A DNA stretch of 64,000 bases from an uncultured Marvinbryantia sp. (GCA_937915375.1 CALDMO010000012.1:13461-77460), one strand, 5' to 3'; counted from the first letter of the stretch, positions 35,055 to 44,939 are shown. Notes: generated by a model from the letters alone, not told the origin. A program made the numbers and translations.

Positions 35055-35083
35055 TTTACAGTGACAGGGAGAACGGTTATAAT
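35055..35083 (+). promoter_or_regulatory. Promoter of the amino-acid symporter gene
   Basis: TTTACA (35055-35060), a 17-base spacer and TATAAT (35078-35083) lie 58 bases before the start codon. Confidence 0.65.
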
Positions 35084-35141
35084 AAAGAAATTACGGTTGT
35101 ATGCAGCTGAGATTAAAAAATGAAAGTATGAGGGGAGTACG

Positions 35142-36551
35142 ATGGAGCGATTATTGGATGCAACGATTGCCTGTATTCAGGCGGTATATAATTTTTTGTG
35201 GGGAGATCTTATTTTTCTTCCGCTTCCCGGAGGCGGTCGGCTTGGGCTGTCGCTGTTGGTGATTTTGCTAATACCGACCGGGGTTTATTTTACAATACGC
35301 ACGAAATTTCTGCCAATCCGTTTGTTTCCGGATATGCTGCGGGCGACAGTGGAAAAGAAGAATGGGCATGCAAATGCTCTGACATCTTTGCAGACACTGG
35401 TTGTCTCTACGGCAACGCGTGTCGGTATGGGAAATCTGGTCGGCGTGGTAGCGGCGATTTCCGCGGGCGGCGCAGGATCGGTATTTTGGATGTGGATAAC
35501 GGCATTGATCGGTTCTTCCACAGCCTTTATTGAGGCAACGCTGGCACAGCTTTATAAGAAAAAAGATCCTCTTTACGGGGGATATCGCGGGGGCCCGGCA
35601 TACTATATTCACGATTTTATGACAGGAAAATTTGGAAAGAAAACAAGACGCTTTACGATACCGGCGGTGTTGTTTGCACTCTCAGGTTTGATTTGCTGGT
35701 GCGGGATCAGTCAGGTAATCGGGAATTCGGTATCAAGCGCATTTGAAAATGCTTTTCATATTCCGCCGTTGTATACAACGATCATGTTGGTCGTGATTGC
35801 GGCAGTTATTGTTCTGCGGAGAAATGCGACGGTAAAGGTACTGGATATTCTGGTGCCGATTATGGCCGGGTTGTATTTTGTGATTACTGTTGTTTTGATC
35901 ATCATAAATTGGAAATTGCTGCCGTCTGTGTTTGAACAGATTTTTGCGGAGGCATTCGGAATCCGCCAGATGGTGGCAGGTGGTTTTGCAGGCGTTCTGA
36001 TGAACGGTGTTAAGCGCGGTTTGTTTTCAAATGAAGCCGGTTCCGGCTCAGCGCCGTGCGCAGCTGCTGCGGCTGAAACAGATCATCCGGCAAAAATCGG
36101 GCTGGTACAGGCGCTCGGTGTATTTATTGATACGATTGTGATCTGCAGCTGTACAGCGCTGATCATGCTGCTTGCTCCGCAGGAAGTAACGCAGGGATTG
36201 ACCGGTATGGATCTTTTGCAGGCGGCAATGCAGCATCATTTGGGAAGCTTTGGTGTAGTGTTTATCGCTGTGATCCTGTGGCTGTTCAGTTTTTCCACAT
36301 TTATCGGTATCTTGTTCTATGCCAGATCGAATGTATCTTATTTGTTTGGGGATAACTGGTTCTCACAGACCGCTTACAAAGTGCTTGCTCTGGTGATGCT
36401 GTTTATCGGCGGTATGGCGGCATACACGTTTGTGTGGGATCTCGGAGATGTTGGTGTCGGTTTGATGACAGTGTTTAATATTGCGTTTTTGTATCTGCTG
36501 GCGCCAAAAGCGTTGGGAGCGCTGAAAGAGTATGAGGAGAAAAAGAAATAG
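35142..36551 (+). CDS. Alanine/glycine:cation symporter family protein (AGCS)
   Basis: This 469-residue transporter of the AGCS family takes up alanine or glycine with Na+ or H+. It has about 11 membrane helices and the family signatures TALATRVGMGNLVGV-like (here STATRVGMGNLVGVVAAI), GGPAYYIHD and the signature FSNEAGSGSAPCAAAAAETDHP around residue 298. It is full length. It has its own promoter and converges with the AraC regulator gene ten bases away, so it is transcribed alone. Confidence 0.93.
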   Translation: MERLLDATIACIQAVYNFLWGDLIFLPLPGGGRLGLSLLVILLIPTGVYFTIRTKFLPIRLFPDMLRATVEKKNGHANALTSLQTLVVSTATRVGMGNLVGVVAAISAGGAGSVFWMWITALIGSSTAFIEATLAQLYKKKDPLYGGYRGGPAYYIHDFMTGKFGKKTRRFTIPAVLFALSGLICWCGISQVIGNSVSSAFENAFHIPPLYTTIMLVVIAAVIVLRRNATVKVLDILVPIMAGLYFVITVVLIIINWKLLPSVFEQIFAEAFGIRQMVAGGFAGVLMNGVKRGLFSNEAGSGSAPCAAAAAETDHPAKIGLVQALGVFIDTIVICSCTALIMLLAPQEVTQGLTGMDLLQAAMQHHLGSFGVVFIAVILWLFSFSTFIGILFYARSNVSYLFGDNWFSQTAYKVLALVMLFIGGMAAYTFVWDLGDVGVGLMTVFNIAFLYLLAPKALGALKEYEEKKK

Positions 36552-36561
36552 GCGGAGAATC

Positions 36562-37401
36562 TTATCCGCGATATTTTCTCGGAGATACCCCGACTAGCTT
36601 TTTAAAAATACGGCTGAAATAAAGTGGGTTTTCATAGCCTACGATAGAGGCAATTTCACTGATGTTATAGTCGGTGCTTTCAAGAAGTCCTTGCGCGCGG
36701 GCAATACGGGTAGAGGTGATATACTGCATTGGTGTTTTTCCGGTTTGTTTTTTAAAACTGCGGATAAACCAGCAGGTACTCATATGCTGCGCCGCGGCAT
36801 AATCTTCAATTATGATCGGCGTATTATAATGTTCATTAAAGAAGTGGATCGCGTTTTCCACTTCTTTTTGTATGTTCTGATTGAAAGCAGTTTTGCTGTG
36901 CAGACGACGCTGTATGATTAGAAAAAGCTGTTGTAAGGTAAGCGACAGATAATCTTCCAGAAAAGGTCTGCGCAGCTGCAGTTCAAGGATTATTTGGGAA
37001 AACAGTTGATGAAACTCCGGGCAGGTGCCGGGAGAAAAAACAACCTCATTATCTCTAAAACCATATTGTGCCAAAAAGTGTTCGACATCGCTTCCGGTAA
37101 AATGTACCCAGAATACGGTCGGTTGATTTTCTGCATAGTAGCAGTAATGCTGTGGCATACCTGGGCGGTAAAGCACCATTTGTCCGGCGGATAAAACGGT
37201 TTCCGTGTGATTAAAGTAAAAAGAGGCATTTCCGGATGCGATGTACAGAAGCTGGTAATCTTTGCGTCCTTCCGGGCGATAGGTGCGCATGACCGGACGG
37301 CTGTGCAGCCGGTATGTGCCGCAGTTTGCTACAAGCAACGGACGGGACAGATTTTCCATATCAATATCATTTGGATAGTAATAACCGGTATTAGCGTACA
37401 T
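36562..37401 (-). CDS. AraC-family transcriptional regulator
   Basis: This 279-residue regulator has an N-terminal cupin (AraC-binding-like) domain with RPEGRKDYQLLYIASGNASFYF and GQMVLYRPGMPQHY. The C-terminal pair of helix-turn-helix motifs (about residues 185-279) includes HMSTCWFIRSFKKQTGKTP and the signature SEIASIVGYENPLYFSRIFKK. Proteins of this type sense sugars through the cupin and activate nearby glycosidase genes. It is divergent from the GH2 beta-galactosidase gene, starting 143 bases away, so that gene is its likely target. Its start follows AAAGGAG. Confidence 0.92.
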   Translation of the reverse strand: MYANTGYYYPNDIDMENLSRPLLVANCGTYRLHSRPVMRTYRPEGRKDYQLLYIASGNASFYFNHTETVLSAGQMVLYRPGMPQHYCYYAENQPTVFWVHFTGSDVEHFLAQYGFRDNEVVFSPGTCPEFHQLFSQIILELQLRRPFLEDYLSLTLQQLFLIIQRRLHSKTAFNQNIQKEVENAIHFFNEHYNTPIIIEDYAAAQHMSTCWFIRSFKKQTGKTPMQYITSTRIARAQGLLESTDYNISEIASIVGYENPLYFSRIFKKLVGVSPRKYRG

Positions 37402-37498
37402 AAAAGGCTCCTTTGCAATTGAAAATCAGATGTAGAGATTGTATCATTTTGTGCATGTTTTGTCTAATGCAGGACATGGATTTTTTTAAGAAGACCGA

Positions 37499-37504
37499 TA
37501 TAAT
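37499..37504 (+). promoter_or_regulatory. -10 element of the beta-galactosidase promoter
   Basis: TATAAT stands 40 bases before the lacZ start, with no good -35 at the proper distance. This fits a promoter that needs an activator, such as the divergent AraC-type protein. The gap 37402-37544 contains no other feature I can name. Confidence 0.45.
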
Positions 37505-37544
37505 AAAAGAAAAAGCAGAGCAATTTAAAAGGGAGGGTTTTGTC

Positions 37545-40500
37545 ATGCTTGTACCACGTTATTATGAAAACTTAAAAATATTGCATGAAAACACTATGCG
37601 GAATCGTGCTTATTACATTCCGGCGTCGAAAAGAATCGATGATGCGGCGGTGGACCGCACACAATCCGACCGCTTTCAATTATTGAGCGGAGAGTGGAAA
37701 TTCCGCTATTACGACAGCATCTATGATGCGCAGGATCCGTTTTTTGAGGAAAATTTCCATACAGAGGATTTTGAGAAGGTAACAGTACCGGGGGTATGGC
37801 AGAATTACGGTTATGACCGTCATCAGTATACAAATGTGCGTTATCCGTTTCCGATGGATCCGCCGTATGTACCGCAGGAAAATCCTTGCGGCGCTTATTT
37901 GAAAGAGTTTTGTTATGAAAAAGACGCGCGGGCACCGCGTGTATATCTGAATTTTGAGGGGGTAGATTCGTGCTTTTATGTGTGGCTGAACGGAAGCTAT
38001 GTCGGTTACAGTCAAGTGAGCCATTCTACCAGTGAGTTTGATGTGACAGATTTTGTGCGCGAAGGGAAAAATAAATTGGCGGTGCTGGTGCTTAAATGGT
38101 GTGATGGAAGTTATCTGGAGGATCAGGATAAATTCCGTATGAGCGGTATTTTCCGTGATGTCTATTTGCTGAAACGTCCGCAAAACTGTTTGTTTGACTA
38201 TTTTGTACATACACGGATCGAAGAAGATTCTGCCAAAATAGAAGTTGATCTGGATTATCTGGGCACGGCTGTTCCGACAAAGATTTGCATTTTTGATCAG
38301 GAAGGTCATCTGGCGGCAGAATGTACGGAAGTGGTTCAGGCAAAGAAAAAAGAGGTTTCTGATGCCAATGATATGCGGTATGGCAAAGCGGTTTTAAAAA
38401 TCGCGGATCCGGTTCTTTGGAATGCGGAGCAGCCGTATCTTTATACGGTCGTTCTGGACTGCGGTGATGAAGTGATTACAGATACGCTCGGCGTGCGTGA
38501 AATTTGCATTAAAAATCAGGTGGTATATATCAATGGGCAGAATGTGAAGTTCCGCGGCGTCAATCGGCACGACAGCGATCCGGTGACTGGATTTGCCATC
38601 AGCAGGGAGCAGATGGAGACGGATCTGCGGCTTATGAAGCGGCATAATGTCAATGCGATCCGTACCAGTCATTATCCGAACGCGCCGATTTTTTATCACC
38701 TCTGTGATAGATATGGATTTTATTTGATTGATGAGGCGGATAATGAGAGTCATGGAACAGAATCTATCTATGCGAAGGAAGAAACATGGGAGGAACGCGC
38801 GAAAAGATGGAATATCGCGATTGCCGATAATCCGGAATTTACACAAGCAACAGTGGACCGTACACAGCGTTGTGTACACCGTGATAAAAACAGACCGAGT
38901 GTTGTGATTTGGTCGATGGGAAATGAATGCGCGTACGGATGTACATTTGAGGAAGCGTTAAGGTGGACGAAAGAATTTGATCCGGACAGACTGACGCATT
39001 ATGAGAGTGCGCGTTATACCAGCGATAAGCGGAAATATGATTTTTCCAACATTGATCTGCATAGCCGTATGTATCCGTCGATGGAAGAGGTAGAGGTGTA
39101 TTTTGCTTCTAATCCTGACAAACCATATGTAATGTGTGAGTACAGTCACGCAATGGGCAATGGTCCGGGCGATTTTGAAGCGTATTTTAAACTGATTGAA
39201 AAATATGACGGTTTCTGCGGCGGTTTTGTCTGGGAATGGTGCGACCATGCGATTGATATGGTCAAAACAACAGAAGGAAAAAAGATTTATTATTATGGCG
39301 GAGATCATCAGGAATATCCGCATGACGGAAATTTTTGTATGGACGGACTGGTATATCCGGATCGACGCGTACATACGGGACTTCTGGAATTTAAAAATGT
39401 ACAGCGTCCGCTGCGGGCATTTTATGATGCGCAGGCAAAGAAGCTGACCTTGCATAATTATCTGGATTTCACTGACGCAGCAGATTATTTGACCATTACA
39501 TATGAAGTGACCTGTGACGGAGAAACGGTTGATTCCGACAGTATGGAAACACCGTCTATTTTGCCGCATCGGGAGATAACGGTGGATCTGGATGTGACGG
39601 TTCCGGCAGCAGGATGCTGTTATCTAAAGATAAACTATTATCTCAAGCAGAAAGAGGCGCTGCGAGAGGCGGGTGCTCTGTTGGGCTTTGATGAGATTCG
39701 GCTGGAAAATGCGGACGGCAGAAATCAGAAGATGCTGAGTATAGTAGGAAATGGCGTCTGCAGCGCGGCAGTGACAGAAACCGCTGTTTTTGCGGACGGT
39801 GCGCTTGAGATAATGCAGGAAAAAGTACCTGCCAGTTTGCTGGCATGTACCGAAGACGACCGCTATCTATATATCAAACATCCACAGTTTACCTATACAT
39901 TTAATAAACTGACTGGTTTATTTGAAAAAATGATTTATAAAAATCGGCAGATTCTTGACGCGCCGATGGAGCTGAATATCTGGCGCGCACCGACCGATAA
40001 CGATCGGAATCTGAAACAGGAATGGCTGCGCGCACAGTATGACCGTACTGTCACAAGGGCATATGAAACTTCGGCAGAACAGACGGAAGACGGCGTGGCG
40101 ATCCGCAGCGCAATGTCGGTTTCTTCTCCGGCTATGCAGAGAATGCTGGATGTCTGCGCAGTATGGACGATCACGGCAGAGGGCAAAGTACATGCGGCTT
40201 TGGATGTAAAACGCAATATGGCGTTTCCGGAACTGCCGCGTTTTGGACTGCGTTTGTTCCTTCCGAAGGAGATGACAGAAGTTATCTACTTTGGCATGGG
40301 ACCGATGGAAAGTTATGTGGATAAACATCATGCGGCGTGCCATGGTGTGTTTACAACTAATGTGAAAGCCCTGCATGAGGATTATATCCGACCGCAGGAA
40401 AACGGCAGCCATTTTGACTGCAGTTATGTGACTGTGAGCGGCGGGCAGACAGGACTTGCGGCAGCAGGACTGGCACCGTTTAGTTTTAATGCTTCCCGCT

Positions 40501-40691
40501 ATACACAGGAAGAACTGACGGCAAAAGCGCACAATTTTGAACTGGAAGCATGCAGTTCTGTCGTGCTTTGTCTGGATTACCGCATGAATGGAATTGGTTC
40601 AAACAGCTGTGGTCCGCGCTTGATGAAAAAGTATCGTTTTGATGAGGAAATGTTTACATTTGCAATCACGTTGGAGCCGTTTGCAAGATAA
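37545..40691 (+). CDS. lacZ: Beta-galactosidase, glycoside hydrolase family 2 (LacZ type)
   Basis: This 1048-residue intracellular enzyme has the five-domain LacZ layout: sugar-binding jelly roll (RVYLNFEGVDSCFYVWLNG), Ig-like domain, TIM barrel, second Ig-like domain and the C-terminal supersandwich. The acid/base is Glu461 in IWSMGNECAYG and the nucleophile Glu532 in MCEYSHAMGNG. No signal peptide is present. I start at the ATG preceded by GGGAGGG; the frame is open for 44 more codons upstream but these are not protein-like and cross the promoter. It is probably controlled by the divergent AraC protein. Confidence 0.95.
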   Translation: MLVPRYYENLKILHENTMRNRAYYIPASKRIDDAAVDRTQSDRFQLLSGEWKFRYYDSIYDAQDPFFEENFHTEDFEKVTVPGVWQNYGYDRHQYTNVRYPFPMDPPYVPQENPCGAYLKEFCYEKDARAPRVYLNFEGVDSCFYVWLNGSYVGYSQVSHSTSEFDVTDFVREGKNKLAVLVLKWCDGSYLEDQDKFRMSGIFRDVYLLKRPQNCLFDYFVHTRIEEDSAKIEVDLDYLGTAVPTKICIFDQEGHLAAECTEVVQAKKKEVSDANDMRYGKAVLKIADPVLWNAEQPYLYTVVLDCGDEVITDTLGVREICIKNQVVYINGQNVKFRGVNRHDSDPVTGFAISREQMETDLRLMKRHNVNAIRTSHYPNAPIFYHLCDRYGFYLIDEADNESHGTESIYAKEETWEERAKRWNIAIADNPEFTQATVDRTQRCVHRDKNRPSVVIWSMGNECAYGCTFEEALRWTKEFDPDRLTHYESARYTSDKRKYDFSNIDLHSRMYPSMEEVEVYFASNPDKPYVMCEYSHAMGNGPGDFEAYFKLIEKYDGFCGGFVWEWCDHAIDMVKTTEGKKIYYYGGDHQEYPHDGNFCMDGLVYPDRRVHTGLLEFKNVQRPLRAFYDAQAKKLTLHNYLDFTDAADYLTITYEVTCDGETVDSDSMETPSILPHREITVDLDVTVPAAGCCYLKINYYLKQKEALREAGALLGFDEIRLENADGRNQKMLSIVGNGVCSAAVTETAVFADGALEIMQEKVPASLLACTEDDRYLYIKHPQFTYTFNKLTGLFEKMIYKNRQILDAPMELNIWRAPTDNDRNLKQEWLRAQYDRTVTRAYETSAEQTEDGVAIRSAMSVSSPAMQRMLDVCAVWTITAEGKVHAALDVKRNMAFPELPRFGLRLFLPKEMTEVIYFGMGPMESYVDKHHAACHGVFTTNVKALHEDYIRPQENGSHFDCSYVTVSGGQTGLAAAGLAPFSFNASRYTQEELTAKAHNFELEACSSVVLCLDYRMNGIGSNSCGPRLMKKYRFDEEMFTFAITLEPFAR

Positions 40692-40705
40692 ATCAGAAGA
40701 AATAA

Positions 40706-40750
40706 TGCCGGGAAATACAGTGTATGCTGCTTTCCCGGCATTGTATTTTC
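40706..40750 (+). terminator. Terminator of lacZ
   Basis: A perfect ten-base-pair stem (40706-40715 with 40731-40740) with a 15-base loop is followed by TTGTATTTTC. Confidence 0.8.
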
Positions 40751-40830
40751 CGGTGGCTTTTCAGAGATGAAAATGATATAATTAATTTAATGGACAAACA
40801 ATAATTACAGAATTTCCGGAGGAAACAATA

Positions 40831-41628
40831 TTGATTAAATTAATTGCTTCAGATTTGGACGGCACGCTTTTGCCGGAGGCAACTACAGACCTGAACCCTG
40901 AGTTGTTTACCGTGATCAGAGAATTGAAAAAACGTGGGATTACCTTTGCGGCAGCGACCGGGCGCCAGTATCTGAGCGCAAAGAGCCTGCTTGCTCCGGT
41001 GGAAGACGATATCCTGATCCTGGCAGACAATGGCTCCTGCATTATGGAAAAAGGCCAGGCGCTGCAGTGCCTGACATTTGACAAACAGACATTTGCCGAG
41101 CTTGTTCGCTATGTACGTACGCTGGATCATGTTTGTGTTTTGGTATCTTCTTTGACGGCTGCATATACGGACAGCAAGAATGAATGGTTTTGCAAAGAAC
41201 TGCTCGGCGGTTATCAGGTGAAGCTGCAGATGGTTGACGACGTTCTGGAAGTGGGGGATTCGATGATTAAGGTCGCTGCTTATTTTCTGAAGGATGACGC
41301 GGCAAAAATGGCAGCTCCGTGTGCGGAGCGGTTTTCCGATCGGGCACATATTATGGCATCAGGGGCGCACTGGGTAGATTTTATGGCGAAAGATGTGGAT
41401 AAGGGCGCCGCGTTGAAAAAGGTACAGCAGATGCTGCATGTGACGAAAGAAGAAACAATGGCGTTCGGAGATAATCAAAACGATATCGGTATGCTGCTTG
41501 AAGCAGGGGAAAGCTATGCGGTGGCGACAGCCAGAGACGAGGTAAAGTCCGTTGCTAAATATGTATTGCCGGATGAAGAAGACAGTGTGTTGAACGTTTT
41601 GCGGAGATTGTGTGAAAGTGAGAACTAA
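40831..41628 (+). CDS. HAD-superfamily (Cof-type) sugar/nucleotide phosphatase
   Basis: This 265-residue haloacid dehalogenase-type phosphatase of class IIB has motif I DLDGTLL (Asp8 and Asp10), motif II TGR, a conserved Lys after the cap domain (KGAALK) and motif III FGDNQNDIGML. Members dephosphorylate sugar phosphates, FMN or PLP; the substrate is not predictable here. The start is TTG, supported by GGAGG ten bases upstream and by the family N-terminus (IKLIASDLDGT). A TATAAT at 40777 lies in the gap before it. Confidence 0.9.
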   Translation: MIKLIASDLDGTLLPEATTDLNPELFTVIRELKKRGITFAAATGRQYLSAKSLLAPVEDDILILADNGSCIMEKGQALQCLTFDKQTFAELVRYVRTLDHVCVLVSSLTAAYTDSKNEWFCKELLGGYQVKLQMVDDVLEVGDSMIKVAAYFLKDDAAKMAAPCAERFSDRAHIMASGAHWVDFMAKDVDKGAALKKVQQMLHVTKEETMAFGDNQNDIGMLLEAGESYAVATARDEVKSVAKYVLPDEEDSVLNVLRRLCESEN

Positions 41629-41662
41629 ACATATAAAAAATAAATATTAGGAGGAAAGAGAA

Positions 41663-42862
41663 ATGAAGTACGATTTTACAACTGTCATGAATCGTGAGGG
41701 AAAGGACGCAATTGCGGTAGACGCAATCCCTTATGAGAACATTGAGACTAAGGATGGATTTTCCAAATTGCCAATGTGGGTGGCGGATATGAATTTTGCC
41801 ACGGTGCCGACGGTTGCGGAAGAAATTATTGAACGAACAAAACACATGTTGTACGGTTATTTTAATCCGCGTGAGGAATACTATAATGCGATCATCCGCT
41901 GGCAGAAAGAACATAACGGCGCGGAAGAACTGACAAAGGAGCACATCGGATATGAAAACGGCGTACTTGGCGGCGTTGTCAGCGCGTTAAATGTATTTTG
42001 CTCAAAAGGTGATAAGGTGCTTCTGCATTCTCCGACATATATTGGATTTACCGGTGCAATCGGAAATAATGGTTACGACATGGTTTTGAGTCCGCTGAAA
42101 CGTGATGAAGAGGGCGTATGGCGCATGGATTTTGAAGACATGGAAGCAAAACTGCGCGATCAGCATATTCATGCCGCTGTGTTCTGCTCTCCGCATAATC
42201 CGTGCGGTCGTGTATGGGAACGCTGGGAAATTGAAAAAGCAATGGAGCTCTATAAAAAGTATGATGTTTTTGTTATTTCTGATGAAATCTGGTCAGATCT
42301 GATTTTAAACGGAAATAAGCACATTCCGACACAGAGTATTTCGGAGGATGCAAAGATGCGTACGGTGGCGATGTATGCGCCGTCTAAAACCTTTAATCTG
42401 GCGGGATTGGTCGGAAGCTATCATATTGTATATAATAAATGGATTCGGGAGCGTATGGAGAAAGAATCTTCCTTGTGCCATTATAATTCTATGAATGTGC
42501 TTTCTATGTATGCATTAATAGGCGCTTACAGTGAAGAAGGAAAGCAGTGGGCATCCGAACTGTGCGAAGTATTGTCAGAAAATGTGAATTATGCATATGA
42601 TTATATTCAGACGCATTTCGAAGGTGTATCGCTGGCAAAACCGCAGGGCACGTATATGCTGTTTCTTGACTGTGAAGAATGGTGTAAAAAGAATCAGAAA
42701 ACGATGGATGAACTGCTGAAAGCAGGTGTGGAAGTCGGTGTGATCTGGCAGGACGGCAGACCGTTCCATGGACTGTACAGTATTCGTATGAATCTGGCGC
42801 TGCCGAAAGCTTTGTTAGAAGAGGCAATGGCGCGTCTGGATCAGTATGTTTTTAATGCCTGA
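41663..42862 (+). CDS. MalY/PatB-type cystathionine beta-lyase (PLP-dependent)
   Basis: This fold-type I PLP enzyme of 399 residues starts with the conserved KLPMWVADMNFATVP motif. It binds PLP through Lys242 in APSKTFNLAGLVGSY, with SPHNPCGRVW and FVISDEIWSDL providing the Asn and Asp cofactor contacts. MalY/PatB proteins cleave cystathionine or cysteine conjugates to pyruvate, ammonia and a thiol; some also regulate transcription. It sits 34 bases after the HAD phosphatase, so the two may be co-transcribed, without an obvious metabolic link. Confidence 0.9.
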   Translation: MKYDFTTVMNREGKDAIAVDAIPYENIETKDGFSKLPMWVADMNFATVPTVAEEIIERTKHMLYGYFNPREEYYNAIIRWQKEHNGAEELTKEHIGYENGVLGGVVSALNVFCSKGDKVLLHSPTYIGFTGAIGNNGYDMVLSPLKRDEEGVWRMDFEDMEAKLRDQHIHAAVFCSPHNPCGRVWERWEIEKAMELYKKYDVFVISDEIWSDLILNGNKHIPTQSISEDAKMRTVAMYAPSKTFNLAGLVGSYHIVYNKWIRERMEKESSLCHYNSMNVLSMYALIGAYSEEGKQWASELCEVLSENVNYAYDYIQTHFEGVSLAKPQGTYMLFLDCEEWCKKNQKTMDELLKAGVEVGVIWQDGRPFHGLYSIRMNLALPKALLEEAMARLDQYVFNA

Positions 42863-42963
42863 TGAAATGCGGCTGTAAAACTGGAAACGGCGTGTTTTGA
42901 AGTGTTTTGCTATGCGGGTGAAAATGGATAAATAGTAACCGTGAAGAAAGAGGGGACAGATAT

Positions 42964-44154
42964 ATGGATAATCTTTCAGGATATTTACGGTGGCGCGGCG
43001 ATTTGTCGTTTGTGCAGTCGCCTTTTAATGAAGTGGATGGCCTGGTATTCTGTTATCTGGCCTATGTAAATCTGGACGGAATTGCGCCGGAGAACCCGGA
43101 GGAATCCATTACAGTGAAAGAAGCGGCAGAACAGTTTTTTACCTTGAGGACTCAGGCAGAACTGGATGCAGATCGATCTTTGATTCGAAACGCGCCATAT
43201 CTGATGAAAGAAATGGCGAAGACCAGACGCTTTGCGCAGGCTCTGATCAAAAATTATACAAATAAGATTAGCGATATAAAGGAACTGCAGTTTTCCGCAA
43301 TGGAAATTCTTCCGGGAGACGGTTCTTCTTATGTCGCCTACCGCGGTACGGATGATACAATCGTAGGATGGAAAGAGGATTTTAATTTAAGTACCGGCAC
43401 GATTCCGGCGGAAAAAGAAGCCGCCGGCTATCTGAATCGTATAGCGGCATACAGCGACCGGCCGCTTCGGGTGGGCGGTCACTCCAAAGGCGGAAATTTG
43501 GCGGTTTTCGGGGCGAGTGAATGTGAACTTTCCGTGCAGAAACGGATTCGAAGGGTCTATAATTATGACGGTCCCGGTTTTAACGCGGAGTTTTTTGAGC
43601 GTCCGGGTATTCACCGGATACAGTCGAAGATCCGGCGGTTTATTCCGGAGTTTTCCATATTTGGGATGCTGTTGGAGGATACCACAGAACCGACGGTCAT
43701 AAAGAGCAGTCAGAAGGGAATTATGCAGCATGACGGACTTTCCTGGCAGATTGAAGGCCCTGTATTTGTGCGCGGAAAGGGGCTGGACGCGGCGGCGCAG
43801 ATTTTCAGTGATTCAATGGAAACGTGGCTTGCGCAGAGTGATGATGAACAGAAAAATCTGTTTATTGACGATTTGTTTTCCGTTATGGAAGCTCCGGGGT
43901 TTGAAACCCTGTCTGAACTGCAGGCGGGAGGGTTGTATAGCATCCGTAAGATGTGGCAGCGGCTCGATAAGTTGAATCCGCATACCAGAGAAAAGGTGGA
44001 TGAGCTGATTCGCATTATGATGGGACACTGGGGAGAGTTTTTGCAAATGCGGCTGCCGGTAATGCCGGACGCGAAAAAGCTGCAGAAGCTCAGCAGTGTG
44101 ATGGAGCATAAAAAGTTTAGTGAGAAGAGAAAGAAAAACCCGGATTTCAGGTGA
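42964..44154 (+). CDS. DUF2974 (Mbeg1-like) alpha/beta-hydrolase
   Basis: This 396-residue protein has a lipase-type fold. The nucleophile elbow GGHSKGGNLA places Ser174 at the active site, and the FVAYRGTDDTIVGWKEDFN-like segment (here SYVAYRGTD) is typical of Mbeg1-like proteins. A DGPGFN motif follows. No signal peptide is present. Such proteins are common in Lachnospiraceae and have no established substrate; a cytoplasmic esterase or lipase is the best guess. It ends inside the terminator hairpin shared with the convergent acetyltransferase. Confidence 0.85.
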   Translation: MDNLSGYLRWRGDLSFVQSPFNEVDGLVFCYLAYVNLDGIAPENPEESITVKEAAEQFFTLRTQAELDADRSLIRNAPYLMKEMAKTRRFAQALIKNYTNKISDIKELQFSAMEILPGDGSSYVAYRGTDDTIVGWKEDFNLSTGTIPAEKEAAGYLNRIAAYSDRPLRVGGHSKGGNLAVFGASECELSVQKRIRRVYNYDGPGFNAEFFERPGIHRIQSKIRRFIPEFSIFGMLLEDTTEPTVIKSSQKGIMQHDGLSWQIEGPVFVRGKGLDAAAQIFSDSMETWLAQSDDEQKNLFIDDLFSVMEAPGFETLSELQAGGLYSIRKMWQRLDKLNPHTREKVDELIRIMMGHWGEFLQMRLPVMPDAKKLQKLSSVMEHKKFSEKRKKNPDFR

Positions 44155-44175
44155 AAGTGAAATCCGGGTTTTTCT
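44134..44175. terminator. Bidirectional terminator between the DUF2974 gene and the acetyltransferase
   Basis: A 16-base-pair perfect stem (44134-44149 with 44158-44173) has A and T runs on its outer ends, serving both convergent genes. The DUF2974 stop codon lies in its loop. Confidence 0.85.
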
Positions 44176-44181
44176 CTTTGC

Positions 44182-44826
44182 TTAATCCTCTAAAAAGGAA
44201 AGATGCGGAATGTCTTTTTCTCCACGGACAGGCTGCTCGTCGAAACGGCGGTCTTTGAAATAATATTCTTGATCGTGTTCATTGATCTCGCGGTAAACGC
44301 GGCAGGGACTGCCGAAAGCAACTACGTTAGCCGGAATATCCTTGGTGACAACGCTGCCTGCGCCGATAACAGAATTTTCACCGATTGTAACACCCGGCAT
44401 AACAATCGTATTTGCACCGAGCCAGACGTTATTGCCGATGGTAATCGGGAAAGAATACATACCATCCCCGCGATGTTCAGGTGCGATCGGATGTCCGGTC
44501 GTACAGAGCGTTACGTTCGGCCCGAACAGACAGTGTTCCCCGATGGTGATTTTCCAGTCATCGATAAAGGTGGTACCGGCATTCATGTAAGTGCCTTTGC
44601 CGATAGAGATATACTTTCCGACAGCCAGTTTAATTGGCGGAACGATCCAGACATGTTCGTCGCATTCACCGAGAAGCTCTTTGTTCAGAGCCATGCGTTC
44701 TTCCATGGCTTCCGGCGGCAGCGCGTTGAATTTTTCTACAAGTGTTTTGGCGCGGGCCTGCAGCGCCATGTTTTCTTCGTCATCCAGCCAGATATATCCG
44801 GCTTTCATTCTTTCCTGTTCTGTCAT
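44182..44826 (-). CDS. Sugar O-acetyltransferase (maltose/galactoside acetyltransferase type)
   Basis: This 214-residue left-handed beta-helix acyltransferase has the N-terminal Mac domain (MKAGYIWLDDEENMALQARAK) and hexapeptide repeats, with the catalytic His in FGPNVTLCTTGHPIAPEHR and the typical IGNNVWLGANTIVMPGVTIGENSVIGAGSVVTKD run. It transfers acetyl from acetyl-CoA to sugars. It is a little longer than the roughly 185-residue norm, with about 25 extra residues at the C-terminus. Target sugars are unknown. Its own promoter is not obvious. GGGAGG precedes the start. Confidence 0.9.
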   Translation of the reverse strand: MTEQERMKAGYIWLDDEENMALQARAKTLVEKFNALPPEAMEERMALNKELLGECDEHVWIVPPIKLAVGKYISIGKGTYMNAGTTFIDDWKITIGEHCLFGPNVTLCTTGHPIAPEHRGDGMYSFPITIGNNVWLGANTIVMPGVTIGENSVIGAGSVVTKDIPANVVAFGSPCRVYREINEHDQEYYFKDRRFDEQPVRGEKDIPHLSFLED

Positions 44827-44910
44827 AATGGTTCCTCCCGTACAATAATAGTTTTGTGTACACTATAGCATGTTTTAAAGGGCAGTCCAGCACCGGAGAC
44901 ATAGAAATGG

Positions 44911-44939
44911 TTGACAGTGCGTCTCGTAAAAAATATAAT
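44911..44939 (+). promoter_or_regulatory. Full-consensus promoter with no gene behind it
   Basis: TTGACA (44911-44916), exactly 17 bases, then TATAAT (44934-44939). It points into about 300 bases without a plus-strand gene and then runs antisense to the zinc-ribbon gene at 45248. In the 421-base gap 44827-45247 I see this promoter, AT-rich sequence with only very short frames, and the hairpin at 45182-45227. Confidence 0.6.

Noticed and set aside
33896..36551. Possible ethanolamine microcompartment locus
   Set aside because: Only the EutH-like transporter is present; the neighbours are an aminopeptidase and an AGCS symporter, and no shell or lyase gene is visible.
37413..37544. Upstream extension of the lacZ reading frame
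   Set aside because: The extra 44 codons overlap the probable promoter and are not like any LacZ N-terminus; GGGAGGG marks the ATG at 37545.
44203..44868. A 221-codon plus-strand frame opposite the acetyltransferase
   Set aside because: The minus-strand frame has clear hexapeptide repeats, a Mac domain and a ribosome site; the plus frame is its shadow.
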